Positions 35,638 through 48,861 of a DNA stretch of 64,000 nucleotides are shown piece by piece. Under the pieces are notes generated by a model. The model was not told where the DNA came from, made no database searches, and saw nothing but the letters and a program-made list of their open reading frames with translations. This stretch comes from Gnetum montanum (Eukaryota; Streptophyta; Gnetopsida; Gnetales; Gnetaceae), in the NCBI GenBank assembly GCA_015680685.1, contig MNCI01017725.1:397025-461024 (forward strand), written 5' to 3'. Both the position numbers and the translations under genes were made by a program. How positions within the stretch are numbered: position 1 is the first letter of the stretch; each line of letters opens with the position of its first letter.

Positions 35638-37308
35638 TGAACACCATAAAATTTTAGGCCTCGACATATGGATTGCAAATTTGGCTAAGTGTCAAAATGA
35701 TGGCACTTTTCCCAAATTTTTCCAAGTGTTAACTGTAGTCAACTCCAAGTGCCAAATTTGCAAAATTTTTCTCAGTATTAGAATGATGGCACTTTTTGCA
35801 AATTTGCCTAAGTACTAGAACCACACTCTCAACTGTAGTAGAGCGTAGTTAACTTCAACGACCAATCTTTTGCAATTTTGGCTAAGTGTTTGAATAAGGT
35901 CAAAATTTGTAGAATTTTTCTAAGTGTTGTGCTACGCTCAGCATTGTAGTTGCTACGCTCGCTACACTTGAGAGCATAGCAAGCATAGCCAACACACAAA
36001 TGGCCAGTTTTGTAGAATTTTTTAAGTGTAGCTGCTACGCTCAGCACTATAACTGCTATGCTCGCTATGCTTGAGATTTTAGCAAGTGTAGCCAACACAC
36101 AAATGGCCAGTTTTGGAAAATTTTTCTAAGTGTAGCTACTATGCTTAGCACTGTAGCTGCTACGCTTGCTATGCTTAAGAGTGTAGTAAGCATAGCCAAC
36201 ATACAAATAACTAGTTTTGCAAAATGTTTCTAAGTGTTGTGCTATGCTTGAGAATGTGGCAAGCATAGCCAACACACAAATGGTCAATTTTGTAGAATTT
36301 TTTTAAGTGTTGTACTATGCTCAGCATTGTAGCTGCTGTGCTAGTTATGCTTGAGAGCATAGTGAACGTAGCCAACACACAAATGGGTAGTTTTGCAAAA
36401 ATTTTCCCACATATCGCACTACCATGTGTCACATGATCCACATTTTGAGCTAACCTTAGCCCTATCAATACCCCTAGACCCCCAACATTTTAGGGGTTAG
36501 TAGTTGGCACTTTCATTTGGCATTTGGCATTTTGGCATCTTGGCACTTAGCTCTATGGGTGAACGAGACCCAAAGCACACCACACTAGCAAAGAGGCATA
36601 GTTGCATTGCATGGTACACCATGGCCCATTGCAGCCTTGCACTTCACGGTACACCATGACCCGTTGTAGCCCTACAACGAATGGTGCACTGCAACCCCGT
36701 TGTGACACTATAGAACACTGCATGGTACACTACGACAACCAACTTGGCAGGCACGGTTCATCATAGTGAGCACCAAACTTCATGACCTGACACCATCGAG
36801 ACTGTGACTATGCTCTCACTGTGCCTGGCGTACACTGTGTACCTTCTGAGACCCTTTTGGAGTTAACTACACTTCTATTTGAGGTGGTGTTCCATTTCTC
36901 TCTCTCATTTATAACATTTTCTTGCATCTTTTCACACTTTTTCACTCATCATCACACTGTACTACACTTAAGCAATAGTCTCCATGGGTTAACACCTTCA
37001 TTTAGGTCAAAACCCTTGGCTACACTCACCCCCATTCTGTGGCTACACTCTACACTTAGCATCATGAAGCACTACTTTGACACTTAGTACCATTTCACAT
37101 CACTTGCATTTGCATTTTAGCTAACCACGCCACCCCCCAGTTGCACCCATTGCCTCATTTGTAATCGACAAAGTCCCTATTCGATCAACAAGATTGTTTA
37201 GGGTGCTTTGCCTTCATTTTTAGCAAGGCCCTCAATAGAGGTGGGGTTAAGGCTATGCATCCATTGACCCCTCAGTGATTCCAGCCACCAATGTTTTCAA
37301 TCATTACA
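35638..37308 (+). repeat. Element D 3' LTR
   Basis: A complete 1671-bp LTR, starting TGAACACCATAAAATTTTAG and ending TCATTACA. U3 includes AAATTTTTCTAAGTGTT cassettes and five roughly 100-bp tandem units (35920-36410). The TATA box is worn (CCTATCAATA, 36461-36470). Element B gag resumes right after it. Confidence 0.85.
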
Positions 37309-39240
37309 ACATATACCATGATGGTGGAAGTCCTCCTCCCTTTTCGTCCTCTTCATTTACATTTTCTCCTTCCTCTTCTTTTGAGTCTAAAAAATGTTGT
37401 AGAAGAAACAATCATGGTGGAGGTGGACAACAAGGCAATAATACTAGTTTCCATGACCATAATAATAGAAGGGGCAACAAAGTACATCATCAATGACAAC
37501 GAAATAATGCTGATGATGAGCCTTTATTGGCAACTCAAAGCATGCTTAACATTGTAGAGGTAGTCAAGATCCCAACTAGGCATGTGAAAGATAGTTGGAT
37601 CAAGCACTTAGACATGAACAATATCCCAAGATTTCAAGAGGGATATAACTATGATCCGCAAAACCACCTACAAGTTTTTCACGATGCCTACGCATTACAA
37701 AACATAGAGAATGACTAGTAGAAATTGAAGCTATTTCCCAAGACACTTATCAAAGAGGTAGAAAGCTGGTACTAGTCATCGGAGCCAGAATCTATCTACT
37801 GATGGAGTACAATGCTTGAGCTATTTAATGATAAATACCACATGTACTCCAGAGTGTCCAATCTGAGAAGGAAAATCCAAGGCTGGAAACAAGGAACATA
37901 TGAACCCTCGGATGCCACCATGGGTAGATATTATTCCCTCATACATCAATGCCTTGGCCATGGTTATTCTTAGAGGGAACAATGCTACCACATCATAGAT
38001 GGACTTAGAGCAAAAACCAGATGAACTCTTGGGATTTATGCATAAGGGAGACTATTCTAACTAAGAGCTCATCAAATACAAACGTTGATAGATCAAGTAG
38101 AAAAATAAGAAGGTGAATTATGAAAAATGAAAAGTGTAAAAGAATATAATAGGGATCCTTCCATAAGAAAAAGGAAGGTTCAATTCTATGACAAGAAGGA
38201 GTCACCACTCAATGAAGTGGTGAATAAGAAAACCTTACCCATCCAAACATCTGTTTTTGATATTTCGGCAAAGGTTGATAAATTATGGGACTATTTAGAT
38301 GAAATTCAAAACTACTATGAAGATTGATAAAGAATTCAAAGAGTAAAATAGTGATCACAATTGCAAGAGGCAAAAAGAAGCTGAATGTGCCTACCAAAGA
38401 AATAGGGGCAAAGCTACTACAATAAAAGAAGTTGTAGAGAAAAACTTTGATTATGATGTTGAGTGTGACATTTTTCAATATGAACATTTGAAGGGATGTT
38501 GCCCTATGGTGTCACATTTATAATATTATGGGATGTATGCACTAAATCCTTGATTAGAAAAGATGCAAGCACCCAGATGATTGCCTTATCCTCAAGGCAA
38601 TCCAAGATAGTTCAACCAACAACATCAAGCTTACTATCCAATTGAAGCTCCACCATAACCGTATGAGCAATAGTGGCACCAACCACAATCATGGGGAATA
38701 CCACCACCAAGACAGCAGTACTGTTACAGGCAACCAAATCCATATGAGTACTATGTTTAGCAACCCATTTCTCTACAAAGTTTAGCCAACCATGTCTCAT
38801 TCTAGCATCACTATTACCCTCCAAAGTACCATTGAACTCATTCACCATCTACTTGAGGGGAGCACACATATCCATACCATCCTCTGCATTTGTCTATACA
38901 CATTCTTCCACCCTCAACCCAGTTACCTCCCGCTCCGTCCATGCACGGTGAAATTCCCTGATAGCCATAGCAACAAAATACTACGAGGGCTATAAATTTA
39001 CAACCAACTTTCGAGCTGAGTGTTTTTGACAATCAATCAAGGAAATGACCATTTTTTCAACCCAATAGTCCTACCAAACCTTCACAACCTAATGTGGTTG
39101 GTCGTCCTATATTTCCAACACCATCATTCTCTGCATCAAATACATTTGAGAACCATTCAAACCAAACACTACCTCAAATTCGCAATGTGATGTTAACTCA
39201 TATTGTTTTCAGTTGGATCAAGGCTGGTAGCCTTCCCATG
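37309..39240 (+). pseudogene. Element B gag (5'-truncated, degenerate)
   Basis: The preserved part begins in the Ser/His/Gly-rich linker and continues with SMLNIVEVVKIPTRHVKDSW, LDMNNIPRFQEGYNYDPQNH, VFHDAYALQNIEND and later EYNRDPSIRKRKVQFYD. It corresponds to element A from about 12020 on. The first part of gag is missing at the D junction. Several stops are present. Confidence 0.72.
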
Positions 39241-42200
39241 AAATGATCTAACCTAGGAAGTCCTCTTATTTACTTGCAGATTACAGGACATGAGCCATGC
39301 AAGGCTCTTCTTGATTCTAGTTCTAGTGTCAATTTCATCTCCTATGACATGTACAAGGCCTAGAACCTACCACCTCTCAAGAAGAATAATATCTATTTGA
39401 AATGTAGACTAATCAATCACTATCCCTTTAGGATTAGTGGAGTACATCGTGACCACAATTTGTCAATGGTCTTATCCTACCAATTTTCTTATGATCAAGG
39501 TAGAAAACTGCAAAGGTGACTTCCGCATCATTATGGGATGTGCATGGTTAAGCATTATTGATGCACAAATGGGCACCAATGAACTCTCCTTGGAAATCTT
39601 TAAGAAAAATGAATTTAGATGGCTTGAGAAGAAGCGAGTTTCATACATTGCGTATGGTGATAATGGGTGAAATTGCATGCAAAAAATATGGTCCATTAAT
39701 AGTACATTCCTCAAAGCATGTAATCAATGTGCACATGAAATAGATATCCAAAGGTGCCTATATGCAACAACCACAAAATAAGAGGACATCCAATGGTTGA
39801 CAGTTGACCTTTATAACAACACATTATGCATGGAACCCTCCAAGACCCTGACATGTGCCTATGTCAAAGGCATGGATGAACTTGAGCAAGTTCATCATCG
39901 ACTCTCTAATGATGAAGATGATGATACGTTTTGGGAAGAGTTGAAAATCCCTAATAGTTTTAAGCAAGAGCCCCTAGAGTTAAAAACTCTATTAGCCAGT
40001 ATAGAGTATGCATTTTTAGAAAATGGCAAGTTGGTTATCATCAATGTAAATCTTGCTCCCAAAAATAAAGTTAAGCTATTGAAGGTGGTGAAAAAATGGC
40101 CAACAACCTTTGCTTGGTCATATCTTGAGTTGACTAGAATTGATCCATAGATATGCCAACATTGTATCTACATTGACCCAGCCATGAAGCCAAGAAGGCA
40201 GTCACAAAGGTGGCCAAACCTCAAGTTAAAGCAGATCATCAAAGAGAAAATAGATCATCTATCTAATCATGGATAGTGAGTGGGTTAGTCCACTTGTAAT
40301 TATACCAAAGAAAGATGGTAAGTGGTGAGTCTGCATTGACTTTAGGTTGTTGAATATGACAACATTTAAAAATCATTTTCCATTACCATTTGTGGACCAA
40401 GTGTTGGACACTATATCTGGGCATTGTTATTATAGCTTCTTGGATGGTTATAGTGGCTATAACCAAATCCAAATTGCACCAAAGGATCAAGCAAAAATAA
40501 TGTTCACAAGTCCCTGGGGGACTTTTGCATATTACAAGATGTTGTTTGGTCTATGTAATGCTCATGCAACATTCCAATGCCTGATCCTTAGTATTTTTCA
40601 ATAGCAAATTGGTAGTAAGGTATAAGTCTTTATGGATGACTTCTCTACCTATGGGGCTACATTTGAGCAAGACCTAGACCACCTTGAGCAAGTACTAAAA
40701 GGATGTGTCAAAACAAACCTTAGGCTCAATTTGCAATAAATCCATTTAATGGTCCAAGAAGGCATAGTACTAGGGCACAAAATTACTTAGGCAAGGATTG
40801 AGGTAGACCCAAAAAAGATAGGGGTCATCCAAAAAATCACATGCCAACCAAAGATAGTAAAAAATGTTCAATCATTCCTTGGATACATTGGCTACTACCG
40901 ATGGTTTATAGAGAATTTCTCTAAGATCGCAAAGCCATTGGTTGAGCTTACAAAGAAAGATGCTCCATTCAACTGGACCAAGAAGTGTGAACATGCATTC
41001 CAAAAGCTAAATGAAAAACTCATAGAAACTCCAATTCTATGGGCACTAGACTAGTCTAGACCATTTCACATAATGATTGATGCATCTAATTATGCTTGGG
41101 AGCCATGATTACACAGTTGGATGATAAGAAATGTCCATATTACATCCACTATGTGAGCAGAAGCATTGTGGGTGCATAGTTGAATTACATCACAACTGAG
41201 AAAGAACTAATGATAGTTGTGTATGCTCTCGAAAAATTCAAGCACTATGTGCTTGGCTATAAAGTGTTTGTACACATAGACCATAGTGTCATCTTCTTTT
41301 TAATGAATAAGCCAATAGTGAGTCCCTATATCATATGGTGGCTAGTGACCTTGTAGGAATTTGATCTCACAATGGTAGATCGAAAAGGGACTGAGAATGT
41401 GGTCACTAACCATCTCTCTTCGTTAAGATGGGATAAAAAAGAGGAGGAGAGCCCACTCTCTGATCAATTTTCAAATGAACTCCTCTTTACAAGAGCAATA
41501 AATGACCAAATACCCATAGAAATAAAATGGTATGACCAAATCCTCACTTACCTTCTCATTCAAAAGATGCCACAAGATCTAGACTTCAGGAAGAAATAAT
41601 AGTTTCTTCATTGGCTAAGTACTTCATAAAAATCAACAGACACCTTTACAAGGTGTGTGCTAATGGCTTGGTTTTTTGGTGTGTCCCTAATATAGACTAA
41701 TTGTGCATTCTCCAAGATGCTCATAAAGGTCCTTGAAGAGGCCACTATGTGGGGAAACACATAGCCATAAAAATATTAATGGTAGGACACTATTGGCCTA
41801 CAATCTTCAAGGATGCCCACCAATTTGTTTGATCTTGTGAGTGTTGTCAATGATATGGTGGGATGACCACTCAAATGAAGGGTCCTCAATAATGGATTTA
41901 ACCATTAGAGCCATTTAACATATGGTACATTGATGTCATGAGTCCTATCACTCCCATGTCCAATGGGAAGGCATACATCATTGTAGCAGTTAACTACTGC
42001 ATCAAATCGGCAAAAGTAGCAACCATCATCGATTGTACATCATCCACTACTACTCGATTTGTACAACAAAATGTTGTAAATAGGTTTGGGATGCCACATG
42101 CACTAATTTCTAAAAAATGGATCTTATTTTATAGGTACCAATTTTCAAAAACGCATGCAATGCTTAGGGGTCGAACATAAATTAACAACACCCTATCACT

Positions 42201-42777
42201 CCTATGCTAATGGTCAATAAAATTTACCAATAGGGAGATCACAAAGATCTTAACAAGGACTATAAGTAGATATAGGAGAGATTGAAGCACAAAACTCAAT
42301 GATGCCCTTTGGGCCTACCACTCCACATGAAAACTACCCATAGGCTACTCTCCCTATGAATTGGTGTACGGAGAACTTCCAACACTTCCAGTCCAATCTA
42401 AGCTCTATACACTTTCAAAAGCCTGTGACTTGGACCTTGACCTAAGCCTAGCACAAAGAGAAAGATTGATCAACTTGAATGTGCTAGATGAAAATAAATT
42501 AGTAGCCCTATCTTTGAATGAATGGCACAAGGCATTCAACAAGCAATGTCATGACCTTAGAATACAAAAAGTAAAATTTCAACCTAGAGATAAGGTTCTC
42601 TACTGGAATCCTAAACACGTATCCTAGAAAACAAAGTTCTAAATGTTGTGGGAGGGACCTTATATAATTGATGAAACCTTTCTTTCTAGTGTCATGTTAA
42701 TCTACAAACCTGAGAGCCCACATAATAAGCAATTGGTCAACATCCAACAAGTGAAACCTTTCCTAAAGCCAAGATAA
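39241..42777 (+). pseudogene. Element B pol: protease, RT, RNase H, integrase
   Basis: Same layout as element A. Protease (about 39280-39600): ALLDSSSSVNFIS. Linker (39797-40150): LELKTLLASIEYAFLENGKL. RT (about 40190-40780): PLPFVDQVLDTISGHCYYSF, LDGYSGYNQIQIAPKDQAKI and the catalytic VFMDDF (about 40630). RNase H (about 41070-41430): MIDASNYA and NYITTEKELMIVVYALEKF. Integrase (about 41620-42777): WYIDVMSPITPMSNGKAY, VNRFGMPHALIS, and the terminal IQQVKPFLKPR with stop TAA at 42775-42777. The second catalytic Asp (Asp of LISDNG) is lost here (LISKKW). Frameshifts and stops throughout. Confidence 0.88.
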
Positions 42778-44404
42778 GCCAATGCAACTACTACCTCATC
42801 GAATGGAAAACCATGTTCTATATTCTACATCTCCTCCTTTCAACTCAGTCATGAGGGAGATGACCATTCATTTTAACCACACACATGGCTACTCAGTTTT
42901 TCACTTTTTGTTTCACACATTTTTGTTTTACACTTTGTTGATTTTTACCTCTTTGTGGTTTTTTGTTTTATTGATTTTCTGGATTTTTCATGTTACAACA
43001 TTGTTAGTATGTTTTATCTTTCTTGAATATTTTATACTTTCTTATATAGTTTATATTTTACTTTAATTTTGTGTGTGTGACTTTTCACTATTTTTGCTAA
43101 TAAAATTTCCTTATTACCATAGGACACAATGGCAATGTTGCTATTTACTAATGGTGGTTTATGCTTAATGTTGTGATTGTTAATGTTTGGCTTCTGTTTT
43201 TGAATTTTGATGTCTGATGACTAAAACATGGTTTATTCTTCATGGAATAGACAGTGAGTCCACATCATCCATCCATCTAGAAACTCTATGGTTTTCCTTA
43301 TTCTAGAATTTTGAGGTTCCTTTCATTAAATAAAATTTTGATAAATTTGTTATCTTTGGTAGTTTTTAGAATTGGGAAGGATTCAAAGATTTGCATAAGG
43401 TGTGACTTCAAGGGGACTCAATACACTTTGTACTCTTCTACTTACTTGGGTGCTTGAGTGTTTTCATAGACTTCTTACTATTCCATGTTGTCCAATAATA
43501 AGAAGTCGAATAAAGTCTTTACATAGTGTGGTTCCCATCCAAAAAGATAGAAAAAGAAATAATAAAAAAACAACATTATGGGAATTCAAAGCACATCCCT
43601 TAGACAAATAAATAGGCTACAAGCACTAGTTATGGGACTAGAAAGACATGTTACCCATGCCTGAAGATCCCTTCTAACTAAGGCCCTTTCTCACTTCCTA
43701 CTTTCTTCTCTTCTCTTTATGGAATGGTGGTTGTTCTGTGGAAGCTCTCTTGTGTCTTGAGGGGGTGGATTCATCTTGGAGTGGCAATGTGAAGTCACTA
43801 AAAGAGGTTGATTTTGGTTTAGACTAAGGATTGATCTTCTCATATCATTTTAAACACAAACTTCACAAGGGACTTCTTATGACCTCAATTCAAGATTCCA
43901 TCCCACCTTCTCAGTCATCCATCTATGCTGCTTGTAACTCACCTCACTACTAGTTTCCATGTTATGTTTGATATCTTAATTTAATGTGTTGGAATTCTTG
44001 GATAGATTCTTTCTAGTTGGTCCTTAACTTTTCATGACCATTAATCGACTATGGGGCCCATGGACTCCTTAGTTAAGGTTATGCAAGGGCAAAAAGGATG
44101 TGTGCCTACTATGGGGAGGTCCCACTTGTATATATCTTGGTTTGGATAGTTAAGTCCCTTACCTTAGACATTGCTACAATCTTATCTTTCGTGTGCTTCA
44201 TTGTACATCTAACTCTATGCTTGTTAAAACATTCATAGAACTTCATTCTCCAATCATTTTCTCAATTTTTTGAATTTTTCGAGCTCTTACATCCTCTTCT
44301 ACTAGTTTAATCATGTTTGCAGCTTTTTGGGCTTCCATTTAATTCCAATTTCACTTAAAAAATCCTTGTATTTTCAAGTTTGAACAAAGTCAATAGTGGT
44401 CAAC

Positions 44405-44484
44405 AACCACATCGACTAAGCCTAGTCAACATAGTTGACCCCTTTGACTAGGCCTCGTCGATGCAAGCTAAAAACTCTATATAT
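44405..44484 (+). promoter_or_regulatory. Candidate internal promoter upstream of element B ORF3
   Basis: CATCGACTAAGCCTAGTCAA and GACTAGGCCTCGTCGATGC, the same type of blocks as in the LTR U3, are followed by a TATA-like CTATATATGG (44477-44486). The TATA lies 447 bp before the ORF3 ATG. Confidence 0.5.
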
Positions 44485-44617
44485 GGAATTTTTATCATTT
44501 TCTTCACAACAAGAAGGGAGTTTTTGCCATTTTTCAAAGCCCAAAACCTTCCAAAGCCCATAACTTTCCAACCATTTGTCCAACGCATGCCATTCTTTGA
44601 TCCTATAGCTACTAGAG

Positions 44618-44924
44618 GTAAGCTCTTAGTTGTGGGGGTTGCAAACCTTAAGGTTTCCAATGAAAGTTTTTGAAAATTTTTCTTACTTCCCCAAAGGACT
44701 AATAAATACAACTATACAAAACCATCAATTTTTGAGAGTTAACCCTTTCAACACCCTCCAGTATGACTTATTAACATTAAAACACAAATAAAATAATGAT
44801 TAAATTTGATTGAATCAACCATAATCACAACTTAGCCAAGTATAACTTCCCCAAGGAGATAAGGTATCCCAATTATTTCATGTTACACAATAATTGCTAA
44901 CCTATGGTCATGTTGTGATTATAG
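44618..44924 (+). other. Candidate leader intron before element B ORF3
   Basis: Donor AGAG|GTAAGC at 44618 and acceptor TTATAG at 44924, directly before the ATG at 44925. This is equivalent to 19305-19597 in element A. Confidence 0.45.
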
Positions 44925-47787
44925 ATGGCACCAAGACCAAAATGATCATAAGAGTGAGGACCCTCTCAACTAAGGGAGAAACAACCTAGAACTAGAAGGG
45001 GCCAATAAGAACAAGTTAAGGAATAGGCAGAAGAAACCCATGCAATAGGACATATTTGAGAAGAGCCCAAAGTGGAATCTATTACATAAATTCCCAAAGA
45101 AGAGGTTGCAATAGAATAATTGCAGCAAGGAGAGGCACTAGGGCCTATACTGAGACTTGAAGGTGCATTAACACAAGCTTTTCTTAACACAATCAAGCCT
45201 TGTGATGTTGAACACTTAGTTCTCTATGAACTGAACTTCAATCCTTTCTTAGAGCATGCTCTAGTAGAAGTGAAGATAGAAATTACAAGCCTCTCCTATG
45301 TGGCCAATCATCACTTTCAGCAGGGAGTGGTACATCGAAGAGACATACCAGTTCTAGAACAATAGAAGGGTAGGCTCCACAGTGAAGATCAAAGATATTC
45401 AAGTGTCCTACTTGGTTAAAGACATCACACAGGCTCTTGGATTACCTAATTCTAGGACACAATTGGTAGAGCTTTCTACGTAAACTAACCAAAAGGCCAA
45501 AAAGGAGTGATCCCAATGGTGTTGCAGGGTTGACTATAAGGAGTTTGGTGCACTCACACTAGCAAAACACATATACTTTAAAATAGTGGCCCATCACCTC
45601 AATTCGACAGTGAGACCCAGTAAGGTACTACTTCTTCACCTGAGCATGTGCCACTCAAAGTGGGAGATTTCCAACAAATCTTCCACAATTAATGTCTCTA
45701 GAGTTCGAAAATCATTTTAAAGAAAATGAATGTGGACGTAAAACCTTACCTTTTCCATGCCTCATTTGAAAACTTTGCAAAAGGGTAGGGATAATATACT
45801 ATGCCAATGACATGATTAGACATACTCCTATAGCCTCTTATTCTAAGATGATGAAGGACAAGATGCCTGCCATGTCCAAGGAAGAGGAGCAGCAACCACC
45901 ACCTCCACCACCCACTCAAGAAACAACACTAGAGGCCCATTTAGTCATTGAGCGCTTGCGTGAAATCCTAGAATAGCTCTTGCATGAGTAGGAGCAACAG
46001 GCAAGAACAAGTAGTAGAGATCCATCTATATATTGATTTGTGATGAGTTACCTTAATGAGGTAGCTTAAATAATTAGTCATATGGAGAGATGTGGCCCAA
46101 TATTCTTAGCTCAATGAATGTAGTTGCCTGTAAGATTGAATCATAGTGCCTAAGAGGTGATGATGTCTCTATCTCAATACCATTTATTCCCAAAAATCTC
46201 TAGGAATTTTGCTTCCTTGTCAGTGTGCTTGGAGGGGGTGAAGGGGCAACTATACTGGTGATGTAGCACCAAGGGTAGGAGACAACTACAGAAGTGATTA
46301 CTGATCGAATTGTAGAAGTACTTACTACACTTGTAGTGTTTGTACCAAATGTATCTACACTTTGGGATGTGCAAACATCCACAAGAATTGTTAGTGAAAT
46401 ATTGAGTGCAACCCAACATGAAGAGTTACTAGATCGACTAGTGGGGACCGAGCAACCGATTCTGAACATCTTTGATTTTCTAAATAACATTATTGCAATC
46501 CAATCAGAGCTACTCTAAGCAAAGGGCAAATGCATCATCCTAGAAGGACAACTCGAAATGGCTCAAGCACAAAACCAATGCTTGTTTGCAGAGGTTGCTA
46601 AACTGCATTCCTATTTTACTGATCTCGAACTTCTCAGCCTTGTAATAACTAGAGATGAAGCTTTTCAACAGCTTTAAGAATGATTAAAGTAAGCTAAGGA
46701 TGGAATGGTAATAGCCATCTTCAACCAATCTATAGCAGAAGTAAAAACCTACTCAGTTAAAAAATACTTGGTTTAGATGCACTAAAAAAATGAAACACTA
46801 ACCATAGAAAATCATTGCTTGTGAAATGTTGATGCACAAAAACAACAAATGAAAGAATTTATTCATCAAAAATAGGAGTAACTTGCTAGATTGAATACAG
46901 AATTCAAGAAATTGGCCACAAAGAATCATAATTTGTCTATGAAGAAAGTTACTACCTTACACTAGAAATTTGCCATTGAAATTGCCACTTGGAAAAATGA
47001 GGCTCTCAAATTTGAGAGAGTAAAGAATCACTACCATAACTAGGTTGGCTTGCAAAAAGAAGTAAATGAGAAACATATCCAAGTGGCAAAGGCAAAAGTA
47101 AACGAGGTTGTCTAGAAACTCCAGCAAAGAAGAGAGGTGTGGCAGTCCATCATTAATGGGATAAATGCCTAGAATAAAGCAAAGATATGGCTAAAGGAGT
47201 TGCAAATCAAAGAAATGATAGAGTATATGAAATTGTCTGATCTCTGATATGCAAACTTGGTAATGCTAACTATTGAATGGCCATGGTTAGAACTCGAAAA
47301 GTAGGTGGCTAGCTCATACTTACTGTACAAGGCTGAGTTCAAGCACCCCAAGAACACCAAGTAAAAGTTTGAGATGGTAAATGCTAAACTTGAAGTTCCC
47401 AGGGCATGATTCATTGATCCATGATGAACTACTAAGAACTTGGCTAAAATAATGAGTGACTATAATGAGCTGCAGAACACAGTCAAGGTGTTCGATATCG
47501 AATGCAAACAATTCATTACCTGGTTCATCAATGCTAAGGAGTTATTCTCAGAAATTTCCTATCCTTAGCATGTGCCCATTTTGGCCCACATTGGCAAAGT
47601 CACATGGACTATGCATGAACCTAGGATCAAGGAGGAGAATATGAAAGAATTATTAGATGCTTTTCACCTCTTTCCAGAAGTTGCAACAGTAGCTGGATAG
47701 CCACAATGGCCTCAACTATCGCATGTGCTTGAAGCTGGAGAAGATCTATCGAAGCCTTAAGAGCCTCCACCACGTGGGACCATGTGA
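44925..47787 (+). pseudogene. Element B ORF3: large coiled-coil protein (degenerate)
   Basis: About 950 codons from the ATG at 44925 to TGA at 47785-47787, homologous throughout to element A ORF3. Readable parts include YELNFNPFLEHALVEVKIEI, VANHHFQQGVVHRRDIPVLE, CDYKEFGALTLAKH-like wording, a QQPPPPPPTQE linker (about 45890), TSTRIVSEILSATQHEELLD, LVGTEQPILNIFDFLNNIIA, and a charged helical tail. It ends SKPQEPPPRGTM after correction of one stop. Function unknown. Stops and shifts show it is no longer coding. Confidence 0.65.
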
Positions 47788-48000
47788 TCTTCTCAAACAA
47801 TCTTCATGCCATTAAAGGACATGCTATCTAAATTTTTTGTTTAGTGTTCCATTTTGTGTTGTAAAGACAAAAATTTGTAATTTTGTTGATCTGTACACTT
47901 GAGCACTTAGTTTTGTCATGTAGTCTTGTTAAGTCATGTGCTAGTCAATAATCCCATACCTTTCCAATTTTGTAAAGAACTCTAGGATGAGTTTTCATTT

Positions 48001-48013
48001 AGTCATGGGGGTA
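48001..48013 (+). other. Element B pre-LTR purine tract
   Basis: AGTCATGGGGGTA precedes the 3' LTR. The G5 run is shared with elements C and E and is worn in A. It is short for a polypurine tract. Confidence 0.5.
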
Positions 48014-48861
48014 TGATGAGTCACGGATTGGCCTTGTCAATGAGGTCTCATCAACTAGGCCCCATTGACATAAGGTCTATTCTTGCCTATAAATATGTGC
48101 CAACCCGCTGTGTTTATGTATCATTTGTTCATAGTTTTAGCAAAGCTCTTGCAATTTTTCCATTCAAAAGTTAGAATATTTTCCTGAGTACCCGCAACAG
48201 GAGTCATTGAGTGTACAGATCTTTATTCGAACACTATTGTACCTAAGCACAATAATGTGTATGGCAATAAAGACAAACTTCTTAATAAACCTTACAGCAT
48301 TCTGGATAGTTTAAATGTTTCATTTATGCATTTTATTTTTTCAGCTATTTATTCAATGTTTTCCAGTAATTAAGCTAATTAAGTAATTAAGTAAGATAAG
48401 CTAAATAACAATTAAGTAAACACATAAGTATGATCACTTCGAGCATGCGTATGAGATTTCGTAATCCTAGTAGCGCTTAATGCTTAGTAACCCATCAACG
48501 TTATACGTGTTCAGAATGTGTACAACAAGTGGGATCGAATACTTATGTTATGACTAGTTACACAATAGTTAGTCAATTAGATTAAAGTAGACATTAAATT
48601 ACTTTATTTCTTATCCTATCTATTTTAATTACCAAACCATAAAACATAAAATGATAAAAATCATGTACCTCAATTACACTTAAACCATACTCTTGAGCTT
48701 TACAAGTGTAGTTGGAAAGACAACGAACATCCTTAACACCTAGTTCACTTCCTAGAGAACTAGTGCACCAGAAACTATAAAGTTCACGGAATTCGATCGG
48801 ATCATGTGTAAATGCTTTGTGATTCGTATGGTTGGGCATAGGGGTATCTTGCTACTCATCA
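48014..48861 (+). repeat. Element B 3' LTR
   Basis: 848 bp from TGATGAGTCA to CTCATCA with a TATA box CCTATAAATA at 48086-48095. It is followed by the duplicated target CAAGG. Confidence 0.92.

Larger units (their letters stand above)
28314..37308 (+). mobile_element. Element D: non-autonomous gag-protease LTR retrotransposon
   Basis: This belongs to family 2, with a 5' LTR (truncated), PBS, gag, protease, a long non-coding 3' region and a 3' LTR. There is no trace of reverse transcriptase, RNase H or integrase between protease (ends about 33.7 kb) and the 3' LTR (35638). Only about 1.9 kb lies between them, and it is full of short repeats. D therefore looks like an element with gag but without most of pol, dependent on enzymes from elsewhere. 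It sits inside element B. The left end has lost about 285 bp of LTR together with flanking B sequence, so no target duplication survives. Confidence 0.82.
42778..44924 (+). other. Element B spacer between pol and ORF3
   Basis: A counterpart of the 2.1-kb element A spacer with no coding signature. It starts T-rich (42900-43070) and ends with the promoter-like block (44405-44484) and the donor at 44618. Confidence 0.62.
27431..48861 (+). mobile_element. Element B: Ty3/gypsy (Athila/Tat-like) retrotransposon, split by element D
   Basis: It is bounded by LTRs at 27431-28286 and 48014-48861 and flanked by the identical 5-bp duplication CAAGG (27426-27430 and 48862-48866). It inserted into the LTR of element E. 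Its internal region has the same order as element A: gag, PR, RT, RNase H, IN, spacer, ORF3. The first part of the interior is interrupted by element D (about 28314-37308), and about 0.7 kb of leader and gag start is missing at that junction. All ORFs are broken. Confidence 0.93.
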
